A DNA stretch of 64,000 nucleotides. Origin: Candidatus Sodalis pierantonius str. SOPE (GTDB lineage Bacteria; Pseudomonadota; Gammaproteobacteria; Enterobacterales; Enterobacteriaceae). Location of the stretch: NCBI RefSeq assembly GCF_000517405.1, contig NZ_CP006568.1, forward strand, positions 1,426,001 through 1,490,000, in the 5' to 3' direction. A model generated the notes under the pieces. That model was not told the origin of the DNA, did no database searches, and worked only from the letters and a program-made list of their open reading frames with translations. A program made the translations under genes and the position numbers. Below are positions 1 through 11,666 of this stretch, piece after piece; the stretch's first letter is position 1; every line of letters starts with the position of its first letter.

Positions 1-10
1 GAGGCGACCG

Positions 11-961
11 TTGCGCATACTGCTGGCTAATCCGCGCGGATTTTGCGCCGGCGTTGACCGGGCAATCAGTATCGTTGAGCGCGCGCTGGAAATCTATAGC
101 GCGCCCATCTATGTGCGCCATGAAGTCGTGCACAACCGCTATGTGGTCGATACGCTGCGCCAGCGGGGAGCGATTTTCATCGAGCAAATCGCTGAAGTGC
201 CTGATGGCTCCATCCTGATTTTCTCCGCCCACGGCGTCTCCCAGGCGGTGCGGGCAGAGGCGCGCCGCCGCGATTTGACCGTGTTTGACGCTACCTGCCC
301 GCTGGTGACCAAAGTGCATATGGAGGTCGCCCGCGCCAGCCGTAAGGGGACCGAGGCCATTCTGATTGGCCATACCGGTCATCCCGAAGTGGAAGGCACC
401 ATGGGGCAATACAACAACCCCGACGGAGGGATGTATCTGGTCGAATCGCCGGAGGATGTCTGGCGGCTTAACGTCAAAAACGTTGATAATCTGTGCTTTA
501 TGACCCAGACCACGCTATCGGTGGATGATACCTCTGACGTGATTGACGCGCTTCGCGCGCGGTTCCCCGCGATTATCGGGCCGCGCAAAGACGATATTTG
601 CTACGCGACCACCAACCGCCAGGAAGCGGTGCGCAATCTGGCCGCCGATGCCGATGTGGTGCTGGTGGTCGGCTCGAAAAACTCCTCCAACTCCAACCGG
701 CTGGCGGAACTCGCCCAGCGGGTTGGCAAGCCGGCCTATCTGATTGACAGCGCCGGCGACATCCAGGAAAGCTGGCTGCAGGGCACGCAGGCAATCGGCG
801 TTACCGCCGGCGCCTCGGCGCCCGATATCCTGGTGCAGCGGGTAATCGAACGTCTGCGCTCGCTGGGCGCCGAAGACGCTGAAGAGCTCATAGGCCGCGA
901 GGAAAATATCGTCTTTGAAGTGCCGAAAGAGCTGCGGGTCGACGTGAAGATGGTGGAGTAA
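11..961 (+). CDS. ispH: 4-hydroxy-3-methylbut-2-enyl diphosphate reductase
   Basis: Last enzyme of the MEP isoprenoid pathway: it reduces HMBPP to IPP and DMAPP using a [4Fe-4S] cluster in the cytoplasm. The 316-residue product has the E. coli length and aligns from its first residue. The three cluster cysteines are Cys12 (RGFCAG), Cys96 (ATCPLV) and Cys197 (DDICYA). The catalytic Glu126 lies in HPEVEG and the substrate-binding SKNSSNS motif is present. The start is a TTG at position 11, fixed by alignment of the MxILLANPRGFC N-terminus, with a GAGG ribosome site at the window edge. In E. coli this gene ends the ileS-lspA-fkpB-ispH cluster; the upstream genes lie outside the window. Confidence 0.97.
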   Translation: MRILLANPRGFCAGVDRAISIVERALEIYSAPIYVRHEVVHNRYVVDTLRQRGAIFIEQIAEVPDGSILIFSAHGVSQAVRAEARRRDLTVFDATCPLVTKVHMEVARASRKGTEAILIGHTGHPEVEGTMGQYNNPDGGMYLVESPEDVWRLNVKNVDNLCFMTQTTLSVDDTSDVIDALRARFPAIIGPRKDDICYATTNRQEAVRNLAADADVVLVVGSKNSSNSNRLAELAQRVGKPAYLIDSAGDIQESWLQGTQAIGVTAGASAPDILVQRVIERLRSLGAEDAEELIGREENIVFEVPKELRVDVKMVE

Positions 962-999
962 TGCCATCATCGCCGTCTTGCCTAACGCTTTCGTAACGG

Positions 1000-1971
1000 C
1001 GTACCCTCCCAAGCCGCGGGTCAATCGAACCGGAAACGGTAGGTTGGTGCACTGCAGCAGTGCGCCGTCCAGCTCGCCGGGGGCCGCCAGCTGCTTACGT
1101 GCCGAAGTGATAAACAGCGTCGTGCCTCCGGGGCCGCCAAAGGCGCAGCAGCTGGGCTGCGTGACCGGCAGCGGCACATGCTCGGCGAGCGTAAGCGTAC
1201 CGTGGCGGATACGGTAGCGGCTAAGACACCCGTGGCCGAAGCGGGCGTTAATCAAATCCCTCTCATGACTGAGCGCCGACCCGTCGGGCGTCATATCGTC
1301 GGCGGCGTGGCTACGCATCTCCTGCGGCAGAATTCCCAGGCCGCTGGCTGAGAAAAACAACTGCTCGGCGCTGTCGGCAAACCAGACGCGATCTTCATGC
1401 CAGGCGAGCGTGTTGGGAATGGTCATGGCGCCGGCCATTTTGACCGGCCGGGAATCGCCCGGGGCAAACCGATACCAGCCGCCGAGGGGCGCCGATTCGT
1501 TAACGTCCATGGTGCTGAATCACAGGGAACCATCAGGGGCGATGGCGGCCTCGTTGAGGGGGTGCCGGCCGCGTCACGCTGGTAGGGGCAGAGCAACGCC
1601 GGCTGCGCCTGACAATCCTCCCAGTGATAAAGCAGGATGCCCTGGTCGCTCAACAGCATAAACTGTTCGCGACGCTCGGTCAGCAGCGCGGCGCTGAACA
1701 GCGGCGCGAGCCTGCGCTGTTCGATGGCATCCCGCTCCGGCCAATAGCGCAGCAATCGGCGTTGTAAAATATCGACCCACAATAGGGACCGACTCTGGCT
1801 GCACCAGACCGGGGATTCCCCCAGCTCGGCGCGATAATCGCCCACCGGACGCACCTGACCGCTAAAAAGCGTCTCCGTCCTGACCTCATCTTTGGCTTGC
1901 CAATAAGCGCTAAGTGTAGCGGCTTTACGCGATGGGGAAAGCGTAAAAACGCATTGGCTATGAATAAACAT
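1000..1971 (-). pseudogene. SMP-30/gluconolactonase-like protein, frameshifted
   Basis: Remnant of a sugar-lactone-hydrolase-like beta-propeller (SMP-30/gluconolactonase/LRE family). The N-terminal part reads in one frame (about 1971 to 1540), with the family signature YRAELGESPVWCSQ followed by LLWVDI. The middle and C-terminal part continue in another frame (about 1515 to 1000), with MDVNESAPLGGWYR and IPNTLAWHEDRVWFAD. A frameshift therefore lies near 1515-1540. The second frame has no stop where the family normally ends and runs on antisense into ispH, so a second lesion near the 3' end is likely. The true start is uncertain; 1971 is the first ATG. E. coli has rihC between ispH and dapB, so this is an accessory gene. 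Confidence 0.75.
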
Positions 1972-2136
1972 TCAATTTGCGCTGCGCGGCGCAAAAAAAT
2001 GTCGTCGGTCAGCGGCCTAGCTCATCCTTTGCGCGCCCGAGCGCAAATTTATCATCACCACGGATTTCTGCTGGCGGCGGCGCTCCGGCACGGTTAACCT
2101 GAGAATAACCGACAAGATAAAAAAGTGAGAGGATCC

Positions 2137-2958
2137 ATGAGCAACATAACAATCCGCATCGCGGTCGCCGGCTCGGGTGGCCGGATGGGGCGCCAGCTAA
2201 TCCAGGCGGTGGCGCAGTCGGAACAGGCGGCGCTGGGCGCGGCGTTAAGCCGCGACGGTTCGGGATTGTGCGGGATGGACGCCGGTGAGCTGGCAGGTAT
2301 CGGCGCCCTCGACGTCACGATAAGCGACGATCTCGTGGCGGTAAAAGAGGATTTTGATATCCTCATTGATTTTACCCGACCCGACGCTAGCCTGGCGTAC
2401 CTGGATTTTTGCCGTGGGCATCGCAAAGGCATTGTCATCGGCACCACGGGGTTTAGCGATGCGCAGAAAGAGGCCATTCACGCGGCGGCGCAGGAGACGG
2501 GCATTGTTTTCGCCGCCAACTTCAGCGTCGGGGTCAATCTGATGCTTAAGTTGCTGGAAAAAGCGGCGCAGGTGATGGGGGAGGAGGCCGATATTGAAAT
2601 TATCGAGGCGCATCACCGCCATAAAGTGGATGCCCCGTCAGGCACGGCGCTAGCCATGGGGGAAGCGATTGCCGGCGCCCTCGGGCGCGATCTTGCCGAT
2701 TGCGCGGTGTACAGCCGTGAAGGCCATACCGGCGAGCGCAAAGCGAAAAGCATCGGCTTTGCCACGGTGCGGGCCGGCGATATCGTGGGTGAGCATACCG
2801 CCATGTTTGCCGAGGTCGGCGAGCGCCTGGAGATCACCCATAAAGCGTCAAGCAGAATGACTTTCGCCAGCGGAGCGGTGCGTGCCGCCGTTTGGCTTTC
2901 GGGCCAAAAAAAGGGCCTTTTTGATATGGTAAATGTGCTTGGTCTTGACAAATTATAG
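2137..2958 (+). CDS. dapB: 4-hydroxy-tetrahydrodipicolinate reductase
   Basis: Second committed enzyme of the diaminopimelate/lysine pathway, making tetrahydrodipicolinate with NAD(P)H; needed for peptidoglycan. The 273-residue product has exactly the E. coli length. The nucleotide-binding loop GSGGRMG is at residues 12-18 and the catalytic HHRHK is at 159-163 (His159, Lys163), followed by DAPSGTA. The ATG at 2137 is preferred over an in-frame GTG 12 bases upstream because GAGAGGA sits just before it as a ribosome site and the alignment starts there. It stands immediately before carAB, as in E. coli. Apparently intact. Confidence 0.97.
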   Translation: MSNITIRIAVAGSGGRMGRQLIQAVAQSEQAALGAALSRDGSGLCGMDAGELAGIGALDVTISDDLVAVKEDFDILIDFTRPDASLAYLDFCRGHRKGIVIGTTGFSDAQKEAIHAAAQETGIVFAANFSVGVNLMLKLLEKAAQVMGEEADIEIIEAHHRHKVDAPSGTALAMGEAIAGALGRDLADCAVYSREGHTGERKAKSIGFATVRAGDIVGEHTAMFAEVGERLEITHKASSRMTFASGAVRAAVWLSGQKKGLFDMVNVLGLDKL

Positions 2959-3376
2959 GGTTTTTTCTAAATTGTTTTCTTCATATGTTCGTATTAACGG
3001 CTTGTTTATATTGAATAATTAGGGGTGGGTCGCTTAAGTGGTCTGATTTTTGCCAATTTAGGTTGATTCCCTCGTTAAACTCCCCTTTTTTAACATTAAG
3101 CGTGGGATTATACGGCGCCATCAGCGGTTTCCTCCGCCAAAAGGCGCCGAAGAGCACCACTTGCCGCTCTGGCGCCATCAAAATAGCGAGCAACCGTTTT
3201 CCTGGGCTGTCTTATCCTCTTTTTTACGCTATTCATGCCATCATTACGCTAAAGTGGACGAAAACAGTTAAAAAATATCCCTTTAGGGTAGACAAACTAT
3301 AGGGTCATCTTTAAAATGCGCCCAATTTGCCAAAATTCTACCTTACAGGTGATTTTTGCATTGATTCATGCCGTTT
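2959..3376 (+). promoter_or_regulatory. dapB-carA intergenic region, likely carAB P1 control region
   Basis: About 420 bases without a convincing gene. It is A+T-rich compared with its flanks. In E. coli this interval carries the upstream, pyrimidine-responsive carAB promoter P1 with IHF, PepA and PurR sites. I see long A/T stretches that could bind such factors, but I cannot assign individual sites, so only the arginine-responsive promoter further down is annotated separately. Confidence 0.4.
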
Positions 3377-3416
3377 GAATGAATTAATATGCAAATATAA
3401 TGACTGAATATTCCTT
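3374..3416 (+). promoter_or_regulatory. carAB P2 promoter with tandem ARG boxes
   Basis: A perfect TATAAT at 3396-3401 is preceded at 16 bases by TTTGAA (3374-3379). Two ArgR-type half-palindromic boxes overlap it: TGAATTAATATGCA within 3378-3395, and TGACTGAATATTCC within 3400-3414. Their spacing and sequence match the E. coli carAB P2 operator, where the ArgR-arginine hexamer represses transcription. This suggests that arginine feedback on carbamoyl phosphate synthesis is still wired in. Confidence 0.75.
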
Positions 3417-3426
3417 GGAGGGTGTT

Positions 3427-4575
3427 TTGATAAAGTCAGCGCTGTTGGTTCTGGAAGACGGAACCCAATTCCATGGTCGGGCCATTGGGACAGAGGGCAC
3501 GGCGGTGGGGGAAGTGGTTTTCAATACGTCAATCACTGGTTATCAAGAAATCCTCACTGATCCTTCCTATTCTCGCCAAATCGTTACTCTCACTTATCCC
3601 CATATCGGCAATGCCGGCACCAATGAAGCAGACAACGAATCCCCCCGCGTGCAGGCGCTGGTGATCCGCGACCTGCCCCTCATCGCCAGCAACTTTCGCG
3701 ATACGCTGTCGCTCTCGGATTATCTGAAGCAGCAGAATATTGTCGGCATCGCCGATATCGATACCCGTAAGCTGACGCGTCTGCTGCGGAAAAAAGGGGC
3801 GCAAAACGGCTGCATCATCGCCGGCGATAATCCGGATGCGCAGCTGGCGCTGCGCAAAGCCCGCGAATTCCCCGGCCTGAATGGCATGGACCTGGCGAAA
3901 GAGGTGAGTACCACTGAGCAGTACAGCTGGACCCAGGGCAGTTGGACTCTGGACGGAGGATTACCCGCGCCGGCGACTGACCTGCCTTATCATGTGGTGG
4001 CTTATGACTATGGGATCAAGCGCAATATCATGCGCATGCTGGTGGATCGGGGCTGCCGCTTGACGGTGGTGCCGGCGCAGACGCCGGCTGAAACGGTGCT
4101 GGCCATGAACCCCGATGGCATTTTCCTGGCCAACGGCCCGGGGGATCCGGCGCCCTGCGATTACGCGATCGCCGCCATCCAAACCTTCCTCACCACCGAT
4201 ATTCCGCTGTTCGGCATTTGCCTGGGCCATCAATTGCTGGCGCTGGCCAGCGGCGCCAAGACGGTGAAGATGAAATTCGGTCACCACGGCGGCAACCACC
4301 CGGTAAAAGATTTGGCGGCCGATCGGGTGATGATCACCGCCCAGAACCACGGCTTCGCGGTGGATGAAAAAACGCTGCCCGCCACGCTCAGGGTAACCCA
4401 TACCTCACTGTTTGACGGCACGCTTCAGGGCCTGCACCGCACCGACAAACCGGCGTTCAGTTTCCAGGGGCATCCCGAGGCCAGCCCTGGCCCGCACGAC
4501 GCCGCGCCGCTGTTCGACCATTTTATCGAGCTCATCAACGCTTATCGCTCACAGCCTAACGTATCAGGAGCCTGA
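3427..4575 (+). CDS. carA: carbamoyl phosphate synthase small (glutaminase) subunit
   Basis: Hydrolyses glutamine and channels ammonia to CarB for carbamoyl phosphate, feeding arginine and pyrimidine synthesis. The product is 382 residues. The class I amidotransferase domain carries nucleophile Cys265 in GICLGHQ and the His349-x-Glu351 pair in FQGHPEASPG. The start is the TTG at 3427 (MIKSALLVLEDG), the same unusual UUG start used by E. coli carA, with GGAGG just upstream; an in-frame ATG at 3400 lies inside the promoter and is rejected. The stop is separated from carB by one base. Confidence 0.97.
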   Translation: MIKSALLVLEDGTQFHGRAIGTEGTAVGEVVFNTSITGYQEILTDPSYSRQIVTLTYPHIGNAGTNEADNESPRVQALVIRDLPLIASNFRDTLSLSDYLKQQNIVGIADIDTRKLTRLLRKKGAQNGCIIAGDNPDAQLALRKAREFPGLNGMDLAKEVSTTEQYSWTQGSWTLDGGLPAPATDLPYHVVAYDYGIKRNIMRMLVDRGCRLTVVPAQTPAETVLAMNPDGIFLANGPGDPAPCDYAIAAIQTFLTTDIPLFGICLGHQLLALASGAKTVKMKFGHHGGNHPVKDLAADRVMITAQNHGFAVDEKTLPATLRVTHTSLFDGTLQGLHRTDKPAFSFQGHPEASPGPHDAAPLFDHFIELINAYRSQPNVSGA

Positions 4576-4576
4576 G

Positions 4577-7801
<3,225 letters not shown>

Positions 7802-7820
7802 ATCCGCGTGTAACGGTGTT

Positions 7821-7850
7821 AAAAAGGGTGCGAAAGCATCCTTTTTTTAT
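7821..7850 (+). terminator. Rho-independent terminator after carB
   Basis: GGGTGC-GAAA-GCATCC hairpin (one G-U pair) flanked by A5 upstream and followed by a T7 run, 20 bases after the carB stop. The tetraloop is of the stable GNRA type. Confidence 0.85.
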
Positions 7851-8002
7851 GGCTGTTTCGCTCCGGTTTAACCGATTTCCTTCTGTCGGCGCGGCGCTTT
7901 TAAGTGCTTTCTGAAATTTGTCACGCCTTACAAAGCCAGCTATCGACGCCCCGGATCTCTTTCCGTATAGTGTCAGCAATTTTGTTGCCTGTAAGGGTTT
8001 TT

Positions 8003-8488
8003 ATGATTATTAGCCTGATTGCCGCCCTGGCGGTAGATCGTGTGATTGGGATGGAAAATGCCATGCCCTGGCATCTTTCCGCCGATCTGGCCTGGTTTAA
8101 ACGTAACACACTCGACAAACCGGTTATCATGGGGCGCCGGACGTTTGAGTCCATCGGTAAGCCGCTGCCGGGGAGACACAATATCGTGCTGAGCAGCCAC
8201 CCCGGCGTTAATGACGACGTGACCTGGGTGTCAACGCCTGCGCAAGCGCTGGCCGCGGCGGGTGCAGTGGCAGAAGTGATGGTCATCGGCGGGGGGAAAG
8301 TTTATGAGACCTTTTTGCCACAGGCCGGGCGGCTCTATCTGACCCATATCGATGCGGAAGTGGATGGCGATACCTGGTTTCCCGATTATGAGCCGGATGA
8401 ATGGCAATCCACCTTCAGTGCATTCCATGACGCCGACGAGAAAAATACCCACAGTTACTGCTTTGAAGTTTTGGAGCGCCGCGGCTGA
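8003..8488 (+). CDS. folA: dihydrofolate reductase
   Basis: Reduces dihydrofolate to tetrahydrofolate with NADPH, supporting thymidylate, purine and methionine synthesis. The 161-residue product is two longer than E. coli. It shows the conserved IGMENAMPW segment, catalytic Asp28 in ADLAWFKRN (E. coli Asp27), the NADPH-binding MGRRTFESIG and the VIGGGKVYE motif. The ATG at 8003 follows GTAAGGG and starts the MIISLIAALA N-terminus conserved in the family; an upstream in-frame ATG would add about 33 unrelated residues. A long GC hairpin follows the stop. Confidence 0.97.
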   Translation: MIISLIAALAVDRVIGMENAMPWHLSADLAWFKRNTLDKPVIMGRRTFESIGKPLPGRHNIVLSSHPGVNDDVTWVSTPAQALAAAGAVAEVMVIGGGKVYETFLPQAGRLYLTHIDAEVDGDTWFPDYEPDEWQSTFSAFHDADEKNTHSYCFEVLERRG

Positions 8489-8516
8489 CGCGCGGCTTGT
8501 CCTCGAACGCCGCGCG
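8489..8516. repeat. GC hairpin 3' of folA
   Basis: CGCGCGGC and GCCGCGCG form a perfect 8-bp stem with a 12-base loop right behind the folA stop codon. There is no T run on either side, so it may stabilise the mRNA end or be a weak terminator between the convergent folA and apaH. Confidence 0.4.
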
Positions 8517-8620
8517 TGACGTGCGACCCGGCCTGTAGCGCCGCGAATGATGCGTGATTTGTGGCGTCGTCCGCGCCGGGGTTTAACGGCCAGACACCCG
8601 TCAGGCCGCCGGGGTTGGCC

Positions 8621-9469
8621 TTAAGCGCTGATGGGATTTTCGATGCCGGTCTCGTTTTGCCGGTTGGAGGGCACGCGGGTAAAGGTTTTATCCTCCCAGC
8701 GCAGCAGAGTCAGTTCGCGGCCCCAGCAGCAGCCGGTGTCGAGCCCGTAGATATTCACCGGTGTTCCCTGTCCCATTAGCGAAGCCCAGTGGCCGAAAAT
8801 GATGCTATAGCATTCGGGCACCGGCCCCGGCAGCGCAAACCAGGGCCGCAGCGGCGCCGGCGCTTTCTCCGGTATATCCTTGCAGTTCATTTCCAGCTGG
8901 CCGTTGGGAAAGCAGTAGCGCATGCGGGTGAACACGTTGGTACTGAACCGTAAACGCGCCAGACCGCTCAGCTCCGGGCTCCAGTTGTTCGGCATATCGC
9001 CGTACATGGCGTCGAGGAACAGCGGATAGCTGTCGCTGCTGAGAACCGCCTCTACCTCCCGTGCGCACTGGCGCGCCGTCGCGAGATCCCACTGCGGCGT
9101 GATGCCGGCGTGGGCCATCACCAATTTTTTCTCCTCATCCACCTGTAGCACCGGCTGGCGGCGCAGCCAGTTGATTAATTCATCGGCGTCCGGCGCTTCC
9201 AGCAGCGGTGTGATGCGATCTTTCGGCTTATTGCGGCTGATACCGGCATAGACCGCCAGTAAATGCAGATCGTGATTGCCCAGCACCATACGTACGCTAT
9301 CGCCCAAACTGCGCACCAGACGCAGCACCTCTAGCGAATCGGGGCCGCGCGCGACCAGATCGCCGGTCAGCCACAGGGTGTCCAGCGCCGGATTGAACTC
9401 AACCTGCGCCAATATGATTTTCAGCTCATCGAAGCAGCCGTGAATATCACCGATTAAATAAGTCGACAT
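8621..9469 (-). CDS. apaH: bis(5'-nucleosyl)-tetraphosphatase, symmetrical
   Basis: Hydrolyses diadenosine tetraphosphate (Ap4A) to two ADP; a metallophosphoesterase. The metal-binding motifs appear in order: GDIHGC (residues 7-12), GDLVARGPDS, GNHDLHLL and later MAHAGI and IIFGHW. The 282-residue length is normal. It is the last gene of the lptD-surA-pdxA-rsmA-apaG-apaH operon, separated from apaG by two bases, as in E. coli. Intact. Confidence 0.97.
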   Translation of the reverse strand: MSTYLIGDIHGCFDELKIILAQVEFNPALDTLWLTGDLVARGPDSLEVLRLVRSLGDSVRMVLGNHDLHLLAVYAGISRNKPKDRITPLLEAPDADELINWLRRQPVLQVDEEKKLVMAHAGITPQWDLATARQCAREVEAVLSSDSYPLFLDAMYGDMPNNWSPELSGLARLRFSTNVFTRMRYCFPNGQLEMNCKDIPEKAPAPLRPWFALPGPVPECYSIIFGHWASLMGQGTPVNIYGLDTGCCWGRELTLLRWEDKTFTRVPSNRQNETGIENPISA

Positions 9470-9471
9470 AG

Positions 9472-9849
9472 TTAGTTTATAAGAGTAGGAATCGCCAGGC
9501 GGAAGACGGGGATCGCAACGTGAAACCCTTGTCCCTGATCATCGACCATATCGTAATGGCCCTGCATGGTGCCGAGCGGGGTTTCCAACACCGCACCGCT
9601 GGTATATTGAAACTCGCCGCCGGGAAGGATGCGCGGCTTCTCGCCCACCACCCCTTCGCCCTGGACCTCGATCTCCTGGCCGTTGGCGTTGGTGATAAGC
9701 CAGTAACGCCCCATCAGCTGCACGGGGTGCCGTCCCAGATTGCGCAGCGTGATGGTATAGGCGAAAACGTAACGATCCTTTTCCGGCTGAGACTGGGTCT
9801 CTATGTACATGCTCTGAACCTGAACGCAGACACGGGGCGAGTTTATCAT
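9472..9849 (-). CDS. apaG: ApaG domain protein
   Basis: A 125-residue single-domain protein with the E. coli length and the same MINSPRV start. The diagnostic core GRYWLITNANGQEIEVQGEGVVG and the YTSG...L.TPLGTMQGHY stretch are present. ApaG has a fibronectin III-like fold; its biochemical role is not settled. The start at 9849 is chosen by alignment; a longer reading frame would overlap the end of rsmA with unrelated residues. A 13-base gap separates it from rsmA. Confidence 0.95.
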   Translation of the reverse strand: MINSPRVCVQVQSMYIETQSQPEKDRYVFAYTITLRNLGRHPVQLMGRYWLITNANGQEIEVQGEGVVGEKPRILPGGEFQYTSGAVLETPLGTMQGHYDMVDDQGQGFHVAIPVFRLAIPTLIN

Positions 9850-9862
9850 CAAAGCACTCCTG

Positions 9863-10681
9863 TTAGTCCTGTGAAACGAGGCGCTCCGCCAGCACGTTAG
9901 CCAACCGGCAGTAATGCTCAACGCTCAAATTTTCCGCGCGCAGCGTCGCGTCGATACCCTGTTCCGCCAACTGTTGCGCACTGAAAAGGTTGCCCAGACT
10001 GTTGCGCAGCGTCTTGCGGCGCTGGTTGAACGCCAGGCTGGTCAACGTGGCCAGTTTACTCAAATCGCGGACCGGGAACGGTAGCGTAGCATAGGGCACC
10101 AGCCGCACCACCGCCGAATCCACTTTCGGCGCCGGGCGAAACGAGGTCGGCGGCACTTCCAGTACCGGGATGATGTTGCAGTAGTACTGCGCCATCACAC
10201 TCAACCGGCCGTAGGCCTTGCTGTTCGGGCCCGCCACCAGCCGGTTGACCACCTCTTTTTGCAGCATAAAGTGCATATCGCGAATGGCATGAGTATAGCT
10301 GAAAAGGTGGAACATAAGCGGCGTGGAAATGTTGTAGGGCAGATTGCCGAATACCCGCAGCGGCTGGCCCCGTTCGGCGGACAGCGCGGCGAAATCCACC
10401 GTCATCGCGTCCTGCTGTACGATGTTGAGCTTGGACTGCAAAAAAGGATGGCTGGCCAGGCGGGCGGCCAAATCACGGTCAAGCTCGATAATGGTCATGG
10501 CGTCGATGCGCTCCGCCACCGGCTCGGTCAGTGCGCCCAGGCCGGGGCCGATTTCCACTATTGCCTGGCCAGGCTCGGGATGAATGGCGGCAACAATAGC
10601 ATCAATAATTGAGCTATCGTGCAGAAAGTTCTGGCCGAAACGCTTGCGCGCCAGATGCTCCTGATGAACGCGGTTATTCAT
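9863..10681 (-). CDS. rsmA: 16S rRNA (adenine1518-N6/adenine1519-N6)-dimethyltransferase
   Basis: KsgA/RsmA dimethylates two adjacent adenosines in the 3' hairpin of 16S rRNA late in 30S assembly. The 272-residue product has the SAM-binding motif EIGPGLGALTEP, the acidic IIELDRDL motif II and the catalytic NLPYNIS motif. The N-terminal RKRFGQNFLHD block is typical. The start overlaps the pdxA stop by 8 bases, suggesting coupled translation. Intact. Confidence 0.97.
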   Translation of the reverse strand: MNNRVHQEHLARKRFGQNFLHDSSIIDAIVAAIHPEPGQAIVEIGPGLGALTEPVAERIDAMTIIELDRDLAARLASHPFLQSKLNIVQQDAMTVDFAALSAERGQPLRVFGNLPYNISTPLMFHLFSYTHAIRDMHFMLQKEVVNRLVAGPNSKAYGRLSVMAQYYCNIIPVLEVPPTSFRPAPKVDSAVVRLVPYATLPFPVRDLSKLATLTSLAFNQRRKTLRNSLGNLFSAQQLAEQGIDATLRAENLSVEHYCRLANVLAERLVSQD

Positions 10682-11666
10682 TACGATGTTTTATCATGTC
10701 GATGGCGAGATTAAGCGCCGTTTTGATACTGCCGGCCTCCGCCTGTCCCGATCCGGCCAGCTCCAGGGCGGTGCCGTGATCGACGGAGGTACGAATGAAG
10801 GGGAGCCCCAGCGTGATATTGACCGCCCGGCCGAATCCCTGATATTTCAGCACCGGCAGACCCTGATCGTGATACATCGCCAGCACCGCATCCGCCTGCT
10901 GTAAATATTTCGGTTGAAATAGGGTATCGGCAGGCAACGGACCGACCAGATTATACCCTTTGGCGCGCAGCGTATCCAGGGCAGGCGTGATCACTTCGAT
11001 TTCTTCCCGGCCCATATGGCCGCCTTCGCCGGCGTGGGGGTTAAGCCCGCAGACATAGATGCACGGCTGTGCGATACCGAATTGCCACTTGAGATCCTGG
11101 ACCAAAATCGTAATGACTTCATCCAGGGACTGGCGGGTGATGGCGCCCGGAACCGCCAGCAGCGGCAAGTGGGTGGTGGCGAGCGCGACGCGCAGCGACT
11201 CGGTGGCCAACATCATAACGACGCGATCGCAGCCGCTGCGTTCGGCGAAATATTCGGTATGGCCGCTAAACGGCAGGCCGCCGTCGTTAATGATGCCCTT
11301 ATGCACCGGACCGGTGAGCAGCGCGGCGAACTCGCCGCTGAGGCAGCCGTCGCAGGCGCGGGCCAGGGTCGCTATCACATAATGGCTATTGGCGGCATTG
11401 AGTTCACCGGCAGTGACCGGCGCCGGCGCCTCGATGGCCAGCACCGTCAGCTCTCCAGCCTGGCGCGGCGTAGCCGGCTCTTCGGGACGGTAGGGGTGCA
11501 GCCGCAGCGGCAGGTTGAGCTGCCGCGCCCGCGCCGTTAACAGCGCCGGATCGGCGCAGATCAACAGCTCGACCGGCCACGCCTGCTGGGCCATTATGGC
11601 GACGAGATCGGGACCTATCCCGGTGGGTTCGCCGGGAGTGATGACTATGCGTTGGTTATTGCCCAT
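10674..11666 (-). CDS. pdxA: 4-hydroxythreonine-4-phosphate dehydrogenase
   Basis: Oxidises 4-phosphohydroxy-L-threonine in the DXP-dependent pyridoxal phosphate pathway. The 330-residue product begins with ITPGEPTGIGPDL and contains the metal-binding histidines in SGHTEYFAE (about residue 137), GLNPHAGEGGHMG and AMYHDQGLPVLK. It overlaps surA by 11 bases and rsmA by 8, the usual compact layout. Intact, so PLP synthesis probably persists at this step. Confidence 0.97.
   Translation of the reverse strand: MGNNQRIVITPGEPTGIGPDLVAIMAQQAWPVELLICADPALLTARARQLNLPLRLHPYRPEEPATPRQAGELTVLAIEAPAPVTAGELNAANSHYVIATLARACDGCLSGEFAALLTGPVHKGIINDGGLPFSGHTEYFAERSGCDRVVMMLATESLRVALATTHLPLLAVPGAITRQSLDEVITILVQDLKWQFGIAQPCIYVCGLNPHAGEGGHMGREEIEVITPALDTLRAKGYNLVGPLPADTLFQPKYLQQADAVLAMYHDQGLPVLKYQGFGRAVNITLGLPFIRTSVDHGTALELAGSGQAEAGSIKTALNLAIDMIKHRNE

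Noticed and set aside
515..1000. Long minus-strand frame overlapping ispH
   Set aside because: It is only the read-through of the broken SMP-30-like gene across the antisense of ispH; no homology in that part.
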